A stretch of DNA of 43,919 nucleotides, taken from Branchiostoma floridae (Eukaryota; Chordata; Leptocardii; Amphioxiformes; Branchiostomatidae). Location of the stretch: assembly GCF_000003815.2 (NCBI RefSeq), contig NW_023365755.1, positions 1 through 43,919 on the forward strand. Direction: 5' to 3'. A model generated the notes under the pieces. That model saw only the letters and a list, made by a program, of their open reading frames with translations, was not told where the DNA came from and did no database searches. The stretch's first letter is position 1; each line of letters starts with the position of its first letter. Of this stretch, positions 21,736 through 33,719 are shown in pieces. The position numbers and the translations under genes were made by a program.

Positions 21736-22489
21736 ATCTTCATCAACAACTAAAGACTTTCTTGTTTCGTTTGCTAATGTACTTGCCGTGCCGGAAAAGG
21801 CGCGTTGGTTCAAAACGCGCCAGTACCTTCAAAGTTTCTGTGAAATATCCAATGCCGCTAGTAGTATTTTACTGTAAGTTTGCAAACATGTTTGGTATTG
21901 GTATACCCGTGAATGACAAGCAGCATATATATCCACGCTTCAGTATTTTAGAATGCAGACGGACATTTCCATTTTCAGTGCACGCTCCCCACCCCACCCT
22001 CTAATACGCATGCAATGTTTTGTTTGAAAAAAAAAAAAAGGGTTGATGTTACAGACCAGACACAGGGTGTAGTCCAAAGTCTTATTTGCTGGATCAAAGC
22101 CTACGGAGCTACAAAAGAACAGAACTTTTGTAATAGGTGTATTTCCCATAAAACAATGATAACGCTAGTTTACCTTTATTCGTGGGGTAACCTTCATCAG
22201 TTGTTTTTAGACAGGATATTTGATGATACCAAGTCGAAGGACTGTGTTTCTCTTAAAACCCTGTTTTTAATAACAACGGGTTAAAGGCTGCCCAACGGAT
22301 AAAAGTATACCGGTGTTACACGACAGGTCTGTTAGTGAAAAAAAAGACATACAAATAGTGTGTTACAGAGGCTTTCAAGATACAAATGGTTTAGTTTCAT
22401 GAATGAGCTTTCCTTGGTTATACAAATAGGATATGGGTCACTAGGCAACTGTATCACCTAGGTTTTTGGAGTAGCATTTACAATATGCC
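21736..22489. other. Unassigned sequence
   Basis: Short frames (for example 22015-22284) carry no recognised domain. The last about 50 bp repeat the end of the dispersed GC-rich element. Confidence 0.35.
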
Positions 22490-23165
22490 ATGTTGGCTGT
22501 CTAATGTAAGAAAGATTTTGGAGGAGTCAGGCTATGCTATCACTGATACTTATGTTTACATGATGTGCCATGATGAACCCTAATAGTAAAAAACGAAAAT
22601 TAAGGGAACACATTAAGAACGTATGAAAAATCAAACATACATACGAAACAGAACAGTACCTTAATATTCAGAATTGCAACCATCGCCGAGCCAGATTAAG
22701 AATCAGTGATCATCCTCTTCAAAATGAAGTGGAAAAATATCACCAGACTCCTCCGAATGACAGACTTTGCGCACTTTGTAATTCCAACCGTATAGAAAAT
22801 GAAGTCAATTTTTAGTAGAGTTCTGTATACCGTGCTACACGCAATTCTTTTAGCAGTTCTCTTAATGTAGACACACGATGTAAACAGTTAACTAAAGACG
22901 AACTACTTGTTTATATAATAACAGCCACAGACAACACTGTGCAACCAAAACTACTTGAGTTCGTATACACCTGTTTCATGATTAAGGAAGAGGCATGTAA
23001 ACATAAGTATCAGTGATAGCATAGCTCCAGATGGGTTGTGTATCCAACTATTCGCTTAAAACACTACTTGTGATAGTATCTAGTCTTTAGTGTTCCATGT
23101 AATACTATCGAATCACTGTATTTAGCCCTCGAGGGCAAGAAACTGCAAATAAAAATCTTATTATC
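22490..23165 (+). mobile_element. LINE 3' fragment (C-terminal zinc-knuckle region)
   Basis: Aligned by eye with 40890-41580 over its length. Broken plus-strand frames read RLRISDHPLQNEVEKY and NDRLCALCNSNRIENEVNF, the RxRxSxHPLxxExxRY...RxCxxCxxxxxExExHF pattern found at the C-terminus of many invertebrate and fish non-LTR retrotransposons. The 3' UTR shares tagtatctagtcttta and atg.aatactatcgaat with the second copy. 5'-truncated and frameshifted. Confidence 0.8.
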
Positions 23166-23567
23166 TAACATGACCTTTATTTTCTCGACCTTCCCCGAAT
23201 GGTACTGGCTTGTAACCTTGAGAGTTTCTCCGACGACCCCAATGATTGACGGGAAGCCTGAACTAAGACTGTGTTCACCTTGATCTGACCTAGAAGCGGC
23301 AACTTTCAATTAAAAGAGGGTCACTTGTGGACAACTATTTAGTCTGGAACAACAACCTAGTGAAATAGATGTTTTAAAGGAAAACAAAAAGGAATTCTGA
23401 GTTGAAATGACGTAGAAACTTGGCACGAATTATTTAATATTTTTTTAGAACTAATTTTAGCACTAATTCCGCCCTCCCTATTTCCGTATGGACGGGTCCC
23501 GCGTGGTGAGAATTGATCCGGACTTGGGATTTTAAGTATTGGAAGGGGTAACAGGATGGAGAGCGAT
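23166..23567. other. Unassigned sequence
   Basis: No gene or repeat was recognised between the LINE and module copy D. Confidence 0.4.
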
Positions 23568-26445
23568 CCGGTCAGAACCTCCGGGCTGAAAATCGCGAAT
23601 CGCCTTTAAAACCGCGACACCCAGCACCCCCCCTCCCCGCTCCCCGAAAACCAACTTAATTCTTGTGTAAATGGTATATCTGTAAACATATGATGCATGC
23701 GAACGATTGATTGATTGAATCGAAATTATTTTTCTAAAAGAACAATTATACTACACAAGGCGCAGCGGCTTACGTTCAATGGTTGGTCCAAAGATAGAGC
23801 CATCATTTTCACATCACAACACAGCAGTTTTATTACCGCACGTTTTACATTACCTTATTTTACACTTTTTATAGTCCCACTGTGCCCCACATTATGTGGA
23901 TATATCCACAGAAAATGGGAGCTTCTAACTGGCTAAGGGGAGGTGGCCATGGAGTAATTAATTAATTTGCCAAGCAGATGTAGCAGTAATTAATTAACAG
24001 TCAACCTGCTAAATAATGGTATTATCAATTCTAACATGTGACGGGAAAGCACAAGTCGATCGGCAGAACGGTGGAAATACCTAATGCTGTATGCTTAAGG
24101 GTTAGGCCATGTCCGCATTGCCAGATGGAATGGTTAGTGAGCAAAAGAACAAAAGAGATTTGAATTCTCACGTTAAGAGGAAATGCCCCAATAGCCATGA
24201 CGGCATAGCAACAGGATATCGCCATGCCCCCGTTTTCTTAAACTGGCATATCTTATCATCAAAACATTACAGTCCACTTTTGTGGCATTTAAATGATGAG
24301 AATGCCCCAGGATGACCATGGAATTATAACTAACTGCTTAGTTCAGCTGATTAACAATTGTTGTAAACAAGATAAGCGGAAACAGATGTGTATAGATCGA
24401 TGAATCGCGTGTATCCTGAACGTAAAAGAAGCCACAAATGCAGTATCTAGCATTTTAAAACAACAGCAAAGTTAGCATTCCTCAGAACAACGCAAAATAA
24501 ATACAGCAGAACTGGCGAAGAAGACTGCTTTAGTTTGCTCTGATGCTTTGCTGATTGTATGAGTCGGAGCATATTCTACCCCCGCCTCACGCTTTCCTAA
24601 GGCCTAAGGTGGGATGTAAACGTACAGATGATACTGTGTAAAACTATAGTTTAAGCCACACGAATGCAGGCGTGATATGATCAGGCGGAAAACCTGCCTA
24701 CCTACCGACCTAGTCCCTACCTACCTAGTCCCTAGAAAACACATCATATAAGATCTATATATATCAAGCAGAGTTTGATTAGGCGCAAGACATCATACGA
24801 CTTGATCTAACTGTAAGATAATTGCATACAAAATACAATAGGATAAATCTTAAAGAAAGCGAAGGACCGTAAACGTCTATAGGATAGTTAGCAGGACAAA
24901 CAAATTATGGTGTGTATTAGTATGCCACAATGCCATGAGTATCTAACAGTGTCAAGGTTGAAAACGGAATAAGACCAATCCGACAACAACGCGAGGAAAT
25001 CGTTCTGTACTAAATCAAAACGGTGTAATGATGTAAGGCATAGGTCTTATAAACAAGACAAAAATCAGGCTAGCAGAACACCGATTGAATTCCTACACAC
25101 ACAAATATTCGTAGCGGACGCCAAGCGAACACCTAGGAGGTCTTTACCGGGCCGTGCGAGCCATGTTGTACAAGTCTACTTGGACTTTCTGTTGTACATT
25201 GCCGTTCTTTAGCTTATAATACTGACTAACCGGTATTAACAAACATCGAGAGTCATGGTTTTAATTTAACATAGACCACCCTAGTTTATTACCTTGTCTA
25301 AAACACTACGGTAAATGGTTACAACAATTAGAACTTCTTTAAGACATAATGTTAGTAAAAGTTCAGTTACACATAAACATTCCATTTATTTTATCTAACC
25401 AGGTATGCACACTCAGGACTGATAAAGCCTTTATTTCAGGAGAACCTGGGAGAAACACCCAAACCTATTTGTTTTAACATGAGCTTCATACCTGAATCTC
25501 TTCGTGGTCACGGTGACGTATCAGCTGATCAGGCAAACCCCGTACTTCCAGATCGCCCCCAAGACAAAATCCAGGCATGTAGTTTACTCCATAACTTCAC
25601 ACACAGTGCACACTTTCTCAAAACGCCGCTTAACCCACGCCATGTCTTTAATAGCCATGACCTGTCCTGATTTTCCTATTGGCCGAGACATTGTGGGCTG
25701 ATCTTTTGGGCAGTCGGCTAGATTATACCAGTTCTGTAGGGAGTCAAGTCTCACGGGTAGGTCTGCATTACGGCCAAAGAGGTCATTGGCCTTGACGGGC
25801 GTGTTCCTTACCTCTACAAAAGTGACTCACTTTATGAAAAAAAAAGGAGGGTTACCAAATTGCATCACTAAACGATGGTGATCCCGTATTTTGATTATTC
25901 CGCTCAAATTTGCAAGCACACAAATCTATTCAAGTACGGTGTACTACGGTTTTAAAAGTGTTTGACGGGTATTGCGAATTCTGAGAAGAAATTCATTGGC
26001 TGTCCCCCTGGCCATATTTTATGACCCTAAAATACACCCCCCCCACACACACACACCGTTCCTTAATTTGTCCGGGGGCCTCTCATACGTACCGGCCTTT
26101 CCCCTGCTAAAATTCGCTATGACCCTTATGCCTTATGCTGCCTCCCTATATCGAAAACAAAGTCAACTGCGCCACTTCCGGGTTTGAAGCTCTGCATAAG
26201 ATCCCTAAATTCTAACTTAAAATCACCTCTTATGCCAAAATCAGACCATATTGTAGTAGCGTATGGATCGATTGAACTCCCACATTAGGGGCAGGGTTTT
26301 ATTGTCAACGGTTGTGGCACAAACCAGCGCTATATTAACAGCATTCCACCCCATCGCGCGTTGAACTGCGTTGAGCGAGTCCAACTGAGTAATCAGGTCG
26401 AGTGACCCCTTAGGTCATAGGTCAAACTGGAATCGAATCCAAGAA
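23568..26445. repeat. Duplicated 5' module, copy D (diverged)
   Basis: Collinear with copy A from its extreme left. Shared blocks include ggtcagaac...ctgaaaatcgcgaat (23572 against 8382), gtggatatatc and gcttct...tggctaagggga (23894 against 8703), acaagataag.ggaaacaga (24366), gagcttcatacctgaatc (25481), gtggtcacggtgacg (25503), atagccatgac (25651), the ETS-type cacttccg (26172) and attgaactcccacattaggg (26271). Divergence from A is far higher than between A and B, so this is an older duplication. The donor CAG|GTATGAAGC is kept on minus at 25492/25491. Confidence 0.8.
26412..26424 (+). promoter_or_regulatory. Perfect DR1 site upstream of a TISU start
   Basis: AGGTCA-T-AGGTCA, 30 bp before the ATG at 26454. 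An AGGTC...GACCC inverted pair lies just upstream (26394-26409). Confidence 0.45.
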
Positions 26446-26453
26446 TAGGCAAG

Positions 26454-26517
26454 ATGGCGGCCATCCGAATATCGGCGACAGATGAAGCGAGGATTTTCCT
26501 GCTGTCATTTCCCTCAG
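26454..26517 (+). CDS. Candidate first coding exon with TISU start
   Basis: CAAG-ATGGCGGC at 26450-26461 matches the TISU (SAASATGGCGGC) element, which sets both transcription and translation start at genes with very short leaders. The frame reads MAAIRISATDEARIFLLSFP and reaches a consensus donor, CCCTCAG|GTATGT. I found no downstream exon that keeps the frame open: joining to the acceptor at 27030 gives a stop within four codons. It may therefore be a short upstream ORF, or the true second exon lies elsewhere. A diverged echo of the exon end and donor lies at 26696-26725. Confidence 0.4.
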
Positions 26518-27030
26518 GTATGTCATGTCTTCGTGATTCTTGTCTTATTTCGTAGGTAATGTGGTGGTGCACAACACCATCAAGTTTAGATTAATGCTCC
26601 ACCGAGAGATTGCACAAAAATTGACATTATCTTTCGTCAAAAATCCCATTGTTTAAGTATTGGAAGATCATGTGTCAGCAAATTTGACGAAACTCAAAGT
26701 AATACTGCTATCATTTTACTCAGGTTAGTCTAATCTTCGCCATTCTTGGCCCTCCTGAAGGGTCATTGTTAAATACACAAAGCTATGTAGTTCTTGTTTT
26801 TGCTGCGTTGTTAGGTTCTTCGAAAATTGGCTACTTGTTTCCTCTTAAGTTCCATTAATTGTTAACGGATGCTGTTGGGCCGGGTAGCCGCAGAGACGAC
26901 TGTTGGCCTATTTATCGCTTATACTACTAACGCTCCCGGCCAACGTGATAATTCTGCACGGCAACAGAATGGAGAAACTATATGCATGTAATGTAATTTT
27001 GGAATGTATGTTTATGTTTTACTATTCCAG

Positions 27031-27092
27031 GTAAAGGTTAATCATGGAGAGGACATAGTTGCCCTCTGACAAGAGGTGGGACCCAGTTTGAG
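27031..27092 (+). other. Candidate non-coding exon
   Basis: Preceded by tttatgttttactattccag and followed by GAG|gtgaga. All three frames contain stops, so if used it is untranslated. Confidence 0.25.
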
Positions 27093-27627
27093 GTGAGATA
27101 ACCTTTAGGTCCTTTCTCTAATATAAAAATTATGACTTGACAAATTTAATAGTAAAGCACTGATAGTTAAACAATTGTATTTCAGCATGAATGTTCACTG
27201 TTCCTAGTTCTGCATAACCAGTAAACTGCCTGCATAACCAGTAAACTGTCTCTAGACGTAACACACCGGTTTTATACACTAGGATAAACCGTATAAAAGT
27301 ATAACCACACTGATATATTTGATTCATTAATCCCGTGAAGGACTCTTTTCGATGAATATGTTGGGTTTTTAACATGCTTGAGATGTGTCTCTCCTCAAAC
27401 ACATTGTGTCCAGATGTACATGTACATCCCATCCAAGATGACGTCCCTACAAGGAACAGAAGCAAGGTGCTCATTTCCACTTGAGTACAATATTATTATT
27501 ATTGATAAGATGTTAAGTTTGTGACATACTTTTAATGCATTTAAGTTTGCGGGGATTTAATACCAATTAGCGGGAAAGTGGAGGTTCTCAGTGGTTTTAA
27601 GTTCGCGTTTTAAGTGCAGTCACATAC

Positions 27628-27740
27628 CAGAGCTTGAAAGTTTTTTCTACATACCCGCACTGGTGCAGGTAACATTGAAAATCACCTGCACCAGACAAAC
27701 TTTACCTGCTACACTCTGAATTAATAGGAAGTATGGATCA
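27628..27740. repeat. Left end of a TIR element (cut by gap)
   Basis: ttttttctac.tacccgcactggtgcaggt...cctgcaccagacaaa.tttacctgc, ending gaagtatggatca, matches 34596-34702. The rest is lost in the gap at 27741-28008. Confidence 0.7.
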
Positions 27741-28008
27741 NNNNNNNNNNNNNNNNNNNNNNNNNNNNNNNNNNNNNNNNNNNNNNNNNNNNNNNNNNNN
27801 NNNNNNNNNNNNNNNNNNNNNNNNNNNNNNNNNNNNNNNNNNNNNNNNNNNNNNNNNNNNNNNNNNNNNNNNNNNNNNNNNNNNNNNNNNNNNNNNNNNN
27901 NNNNNNNNNNNNNNNNNNNNNNNNNNNNNNNNNNNNNNNNNNNNNNNNNNNNNNNNNNNNNNNNNNNNNNNNNNNNNNNNNNNNNNNNNNNNNNNNNNNN
28001 NNNNNNNN

Positions 28009-30929
28009 GAGCAGAAGGGACCATAGTCCATTACCCCAGACCACTGGTCCAATATAGCTGACCCTGTGGTCCATGAATTGACAGACCACTGGTCAGGAAA
28101 GGGAGGCCCATTCTAATGCAAGCCCAGGATAGACTGTGAAAATGCATGAAGTAATGAGCCGATGGTTGCGGTTTCTTGTAGTATTGGTATGTGCATATCT
28201 CAAGACGTTTGAATTTGGATTTACAGAACAATTTTTGGTGTTTGAATGCTAAATGAAGATATGCCGTAATTCCTTTGTGTTTTGTGATAATGACTTGATA
28301 ATTACAGTGCATGTTGGTAAATTGAAGCTGAATGCTTTAAAGCTATGATTACACTAATTAAGCCCAGATTGCATACAGATTGCATAATAAATGAGGGAAT
28401 AAAGAAAATGCTACCACTTATAGAAACAAGTGATGGATACTTTATTTTAAAGACATACAAAGCTTTGTTGAAACAAACATGACATGATATAAAGATTCTA
28501 ATTCCTGCTTATTCATTTGCATTATCAATGGGGAATTCCATAATCCTTAGGTTTTAGTGCTGGGGACTTGATAGTGACAGTTTATTGGATGGTTGGGGCT
28601 GAAAGTTTCATAGTGTAGGTTAAACTTATTTGTCATGCACATTTATAGTACTAATTAGCATTTAAAGCAACATCTCTAACAAAGGAGGTAAATGAGGACA
28701 TGATTGTATTAGATTATAAGCATTATAACCATTGCAACAATATGGTTTTCTGTAGATATCTATCTTCTCTAGATATGAATGTCATCACATGATATAAGCC
28801 CTGCTAATTTAGATTAGACTACTACTAGTAAATAGGCCTGCATTTGATAGTTAATGAGCTTATTGAGGCAATGCTATAATTTTTCATTGTGGCTGATTCC
28901 TTATAAAAAGTTATATGTGTTAAGTGTCAGCTTTTGTGATTACAGTACACATGTAGCTTGGTTAGAAAAGAGTACTGTAAGATGGAAGTTCTGCAGATTA
29001 GGACCTTATCTGCATAAATAATGAGGAAATGCTATTATTATCGAGTTGTAAATGATAAGGACTTGATCAATAATTAGAGTAAAAGTATCTTTGGTAATGA
29101 CAAAGGCGCGGAGATTCCAGTTGTTTCGATTAGGCTACACTTGACAACATATTAAACAACAATATGCTTTACATGTAGTTACTTACACAGAGAAATGTAC
29201 AGGGCACAGAGGCAGCCTTGGGATTTGAGTTCGGCCTCTGTGACCCTGACAACCCACAAGCTTGGTAGCCTGATACAGAACCGTAACTATCTGATTTTAG
29301 CTTGGCAGCCAATTCTGTCTCCAATATTTGAACTGTTTAACAGCTGCATGGGGCCATGATAGTGACTTTTGTAGACTTTGGTTTGAGAAAGTCACATTTT
29401 TCTGCCTCATTTCAGTCACTTGGTAATGGGGTGGATAGGGAAGTTACAAGGAATTAGACTCTATACAGCAGTCACTTTCATTGTGGAAGACCTGTCTGGG
29501 ATTCCTTAGACTGTTTTTGGTGAAACATGACTGCTGAAACAATGTAGCAGCATAGATAGAAAAGTATATCTTTAACAATTAACATAATTTCAACATGATC
29601 ATTATTTGTTAACAGTAATTAATGTAACAATATCTTACAATATCTTATAAGTCTCTGATGGAGTCAACAACCTGACAGAAAAACTTCTGTACTCTCCTAC
29701 TAGACACAGAGCCAATTGGTTTGTCACAGTTGAGCCGAGACTGTTGGGTGTCATGTTATCACAGCCAAGAGCTGTTTTTTTTTTGTAATTCCATCCTTTC
29801 TTGGCCTGCAGCTCTTAGTAAGTCTTAGGCCACACCAATTTGATTTCTTGGTTCACGGATTTTTTCATAGTTGCGTGCTCACACAATCTTAAATTTTGCC
29901 TCCAAACACCACTGCTGACTTGTTTGTTTATTATACCTTGCGTTGAACAAAAGCAGGTTGTCAGACAAAACATTAATGAACAAGCAGTGGTCCAGAATCT
30001 CACCCATAGTGGGCACATAGATTTTCAATCAATCATCATCAGCATCGTTCGGCTGCAGCGCAGGCGACTGCAAGCCTTCTCAATCATATCTAGAGTTATG
30101 ATTGAATATCACTATCTATTTTTACATGAGAAAGAGTCTGACTCTGAGGCTAGAACTTTTAAGTGATACCAACCTGAAGGGGTTACAGTTTTCAAAATTT
30201 AAAGTGACTGCTGTTATCTGATTGTAAAAAAGATACTCTACCTGACATCATGGTATCAAAATACTTCCAGTATATGCCATGTGGGTTGGAAACTTTCCAG
30301 TGTCTAATTTGTTCAAGATTAGATATTTCTAATGAACAACAGCATAGAAAAACATAATTTAAACCTGGGGATTTCTTGCCCAGGGTAAGAACAATAAGGA
30401 AGTCCTCCCACTGTGACTTGTCCAGCAGTTTGAATGGTGGATTGACCCCTATAACTACATAAACTCATAAACTACCCAGACTGTCTACCAGCTAGAAACA
30501 ATGGTCAGAGACAGATTTGCATATTACTGGTCACTGATTCAAATATTCTGTACTTGTTTTCATAGTAACATTATCAAATCATACAGAATGAGCCAAAGTA
30601 AGTAAGATAACACTATCTGCAGTTCTGGAAAAACAACTTTCTTCAAATTTCAAATCATCCTTGTCAAAATTGTATCAAAGCATCTACTTGCATCTACATT
30701 TCGAACTTGAAAATGTGTTCCTTACAACTTACAGCTCTCATGAGTTGTGTGTGTAGAAACATGACTTGTAATACTTGACTTATAGTAAGAGACCAGTATA
30801 GACCTATGCTCTGTAGAACTGTACAAAAAAAAAACCTGCCAGCTGATGTCTCACACTGAATAGCAACCCAGGATTGTCATTACCTCATATTCTGGGCTAA
30901 ATGTTCTTCAACAAGCTAATTTCTCTATA
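28009..30929. other. Mostly unique AT-rich sequence
   Basis: Two copies of the palindromic 11-mer GACCACTGGTC (28039-28049, 28084-28094) adjoin the gap, perhaps the edge of a tandem repeat hidden in it. The rest shows no gene, LINE or tandem repeat and resembles intron or intergenic DNA. Confidence 0.5.
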
Positions 30930-31285
30930 NNNNNNNNNNNNNNNNNNNNNNNNNNNNNNNNNNNNNNNNNNNNNNNNNNNNNNNNNNNNNNNNNNNNNNN
31001 NNNNNNNNNNNNNNNNNNNNNNNNNNNNNNNNNNNNNNNNNNNNNNNNNNNNNNNNNNNNNNNNNNNNNNNNNNNNNNNNNNNNNNNNNNNNNNNNNNNN
31101 NNNNNNNNNNNNNNNNNNNNNNNNNNNNNNNNNNNNNNNNNNNNNNNNNNNNNNNNNNNNNNNNNNNNNNNNNNNNNNNNNNNNNNNNNNNNNNNNNNNN
31201 NNNNNNNNNNNNNNNNNNNNNNNNNNNNNNTCTTTAAGTACTACATGTATCTGACTTTTAATTTACATTAAGGCTCTCCTCTCAG

Positions 31286-31398
31286 CAGCCACCCATCATA
31301 CCTCCTGGATGAAATGCAGCCAACAACCACATTTTTGCTGCTTGACAAAGAAGAATGAGAGAAGAGGTACACAACCTTTCAGAGAACATGTGGATGAG
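31286..31398 (+). other. Candidate internal exon
   Basis: Acceptor ggctctcctctcag (a CAGCAG tandem acceptor) and donor GATGAG|gtaagg bound 113 nt. One frame is open throughout (ATHHTSWMKCSQQPHF then CCLTKKNERRG). Protein nature is uncertain. Confidence 0.35.
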
Positions 31399-31464
31399 GT
31401 AAGGTAACATGTTCATGTTTACAATTGTCATTTGTTGTTTTTTGTTATTTCTGCTCTGTTGCAG

Positions 31465-31604
31465 ATGGACATGCAACTGTGCCAAATTCTGTTGTACTCA
31501 GACTTAAGCATCCAGGACTGGCTCTCATTATTTACTGGTCATGATAACTTACATTATGTCACATCTGGGCCCCAATAACACTTGATACAGGTGTTTTGGA
31601 CCAG
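31465..31604 (+). other. Candidate exon, 66 bp after the previous one
   Basis: Strong acceptor tttctgctctgttgcag and consensus donor CCAG|gtaagt. All frames close inside. In phase with the previous exon it reads MDMQLCQILLYSDLSIQDWL and stops at TAA about 112 nt in. It could be a 3' UTR or non-coding RNA exon. Confidence 0.35.
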
Positions 31605-31822
31605 GTAAGTATAAGCCTTAAATAGAACACAGTCCACGACTACAGTTACTATCTATGAAATCACCAGTGCAGGCGAACTGAGTTCTTTTGTTTGAATTTT
31701 TTCTCAAATTGATGTTCTTAAAGTTGTTAGAGCAGGTTAATTTAATGTGTCAAATTTTATCATTTCTATGAGTAGTGTGGCAATTTAATAATTGTTTTCG
31801 GACCCGGGTATGACGTAAATAA

Positions 31823-31946
31823 AATACAACACGGTGTATTCTGTATCACCCTCGGTCCCACAGGTTGGATCGACCTCCGGCCTTTTGGCGATTCGAACGT
31901 GGTCGGGCTGGGACCGAGGGAGATACGGAATACACCGTGTTGTATT
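31823..31946. repeat. Fold-back element with 38-bp arms
   Basis: The left arm 31823-31860 (aatacaacacggtgtatt...ctcggtccca) pairs with 31909-31946 with two mismatches around a 48-base centre. The arm itself contains the near-palindrome aatacaacacggtgtatt. No open frame, so it is a MITE-like or fold-back element. gattcgaacgtgg in the centre resembles a tRNA B box, but no tRNA fold was found. Confidence 0.9.
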
Positions 31947-32593
31947 CTATATATTCATACTCTACAGGCATAAAAAGTACTCGTTGTGGTTAATCCAAAA
32001 TAACCAGAAACTTTATTCAACTGTGTAATACTAAAAGTAATAATACAACATATTGATTTGATAACATTACTAAGAAATCCTGCATATTGCCTTTTCTTGT
32101 ATTGCATTACAATGCAACTCAGCACCAGCATGCTNNNNNNNNNNNNNNNNNNNNNNNNNNNNNNNNNNNNNNNNNNNNNNNNNNNNNNNNNNNNNNNNNN
32201 NNNNNNNNNNNNNNNNNNNNNNNNNNNNNNNNNNNNNNNNNNNNNNNNNNNNNNNNNNNNNNNNNNNNNNNNNNNNNNNNNNNNATGTATTTTTATCTCA
32301 CTGTAAGATTCAGCAACTGTTATGCTTCTAGTGACACATCCATACTAATTCAAATCTAACAGGAACAATGGACTAGATTAGCTCTTGCTGTTCCCTGGCT
32401 CTTTGTCCAGGTTGGAGATAGAAAAGTCTCCTAACAAATTTAGAGACTATGTGTACATACTAGTATGTACAATTTACAATATACAATTTACAATGTACTC
32501 ATGTACAACACACGTTTCCTTCCAGTATATTCATAATGAACGTTACCAGCAAGATGACTTATTCTATGTACTTGTATTCTTGTTCCTTCTCAG

Positions 32594-32665
32594 GAGTCTT
32601 GGTACGCCACCCATGTGGTCTGGGCTCATCAGATGTGAAGTCAACATGGATGTCAGTCTGGCCAG
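32594..32665 (+). other. Candidate exon
   Basis: Acceptor cttgtattcttgttccttctcag and donor GCCAG|gtgatc bound 72 nt. One frame reads SLGTPPMWSGLIRCEVN. Whether it joins the exons at 31286 and 31465 is unknown. Confidence 0.25.
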
Positions 32666-33719
32666 GTGATCAGGGATGGAGCTGGGTGGCTTTGTGAGGG
32701 AACTCAACAGGTTGATGGTGACCTTCCTTTATCTTGCCGCACTTCCTACACTCACATTTTACTTCTTTAGCCACGTGCAGTAAATTAAAACCTGTGTGTT
32801 TAAACTATATACTAGACTTATCATAGACTTACATGTAGATAGCTGTTGTCCCACTTCAGCTGCCAACAAGTGTCTGGTAGGACCAGTCCAGCTGTTATTT
32901 CTGCGGATGGAGCCGCAGCTATTATACATTAGGAATGTGGCCTCTCCACCACCGACCGTCTCTCTCACATCCTGCATCAGTTTAGATCACTTTCTAGCTT
33001 TCCATTTTGTAATAGTGAGGGAGCTTTTAATACCGGAAATTAACAATTTTATATACCTATTTCTTATGCAATAGAATTCTATTAACATCATTCCCATTAA
33101 GGACTATGTAACAAGGTAACCTCAAAGGCACAATCAAGCTGGGGTAATATTGCAATCAGCTTGCAAACATGCGTGAAACGTAGCCATCGGGGCATTCCCG
33201 GAACCCAAAGTGCATTGACGTTCCATAGTCCGCCTGCGCCAACTGAAATGTTCGATTTTCAGCATTTTCAAACTGCCATGTGTCAAAACTCCAGGTTGTG
33301 TGATTGTCCTAGATGTTGTGTTTTATACCCTACAGAACCGGAATCAAAGAAGAGAAGTGAGGGCTGAATCTACTGTTCCAAGTTCCTGCAGATTCCTGAT
33401 TATACAAGTGATACTGATTTGCTAGCTGCAGGTAATATATAAGCTATGTTGTGCTGTACATGTGCATATTAGTATCAAGCACTTACAATATTTCCTCCTT
33501 GACTTTAAGCTAGGTAAGCTATGGTCCTGCAACGTATGTGTTACACCTAAATGTACTAATGCATTTGCCTAAAGGAATGGAATGGAAACCAACACCGGAC
33601 AAGAGTATAGTTAAGAAAACAGTTATATGATACACATATATAATTTATTCCAAGCATAGCCAATGTCAGAAATGTTTGTGATTGTTCTATAAGTAGTAGG
33701 GTTCATGGTGTCACACTTA
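32666..33719. other. Unassigned sequence
   Basis: A possible acceptor (gttttataccctacag) occurs near 33336. A 69-codon frame at 33161-33367, starting at TTG, has a cysteine-rich CDCPRCC patch but no recognised domain. Confidence 0.35.

Noticed and set aside
27130-27480. 116-codon minus-strand frame with a signal-peptide-like start
   Set aside because: Starts at GTG, and its Leu-rich start is a polypyrimidine tract ending in an AG acceptor-like site; no domain or repeat support.
31888-31920. tRNA or tRNA-derived SINE from the B-box-like gattcgaac
   Set aside because: No A box at the right distance and no cloverleaf; the interval is the centre of a fold-back element.
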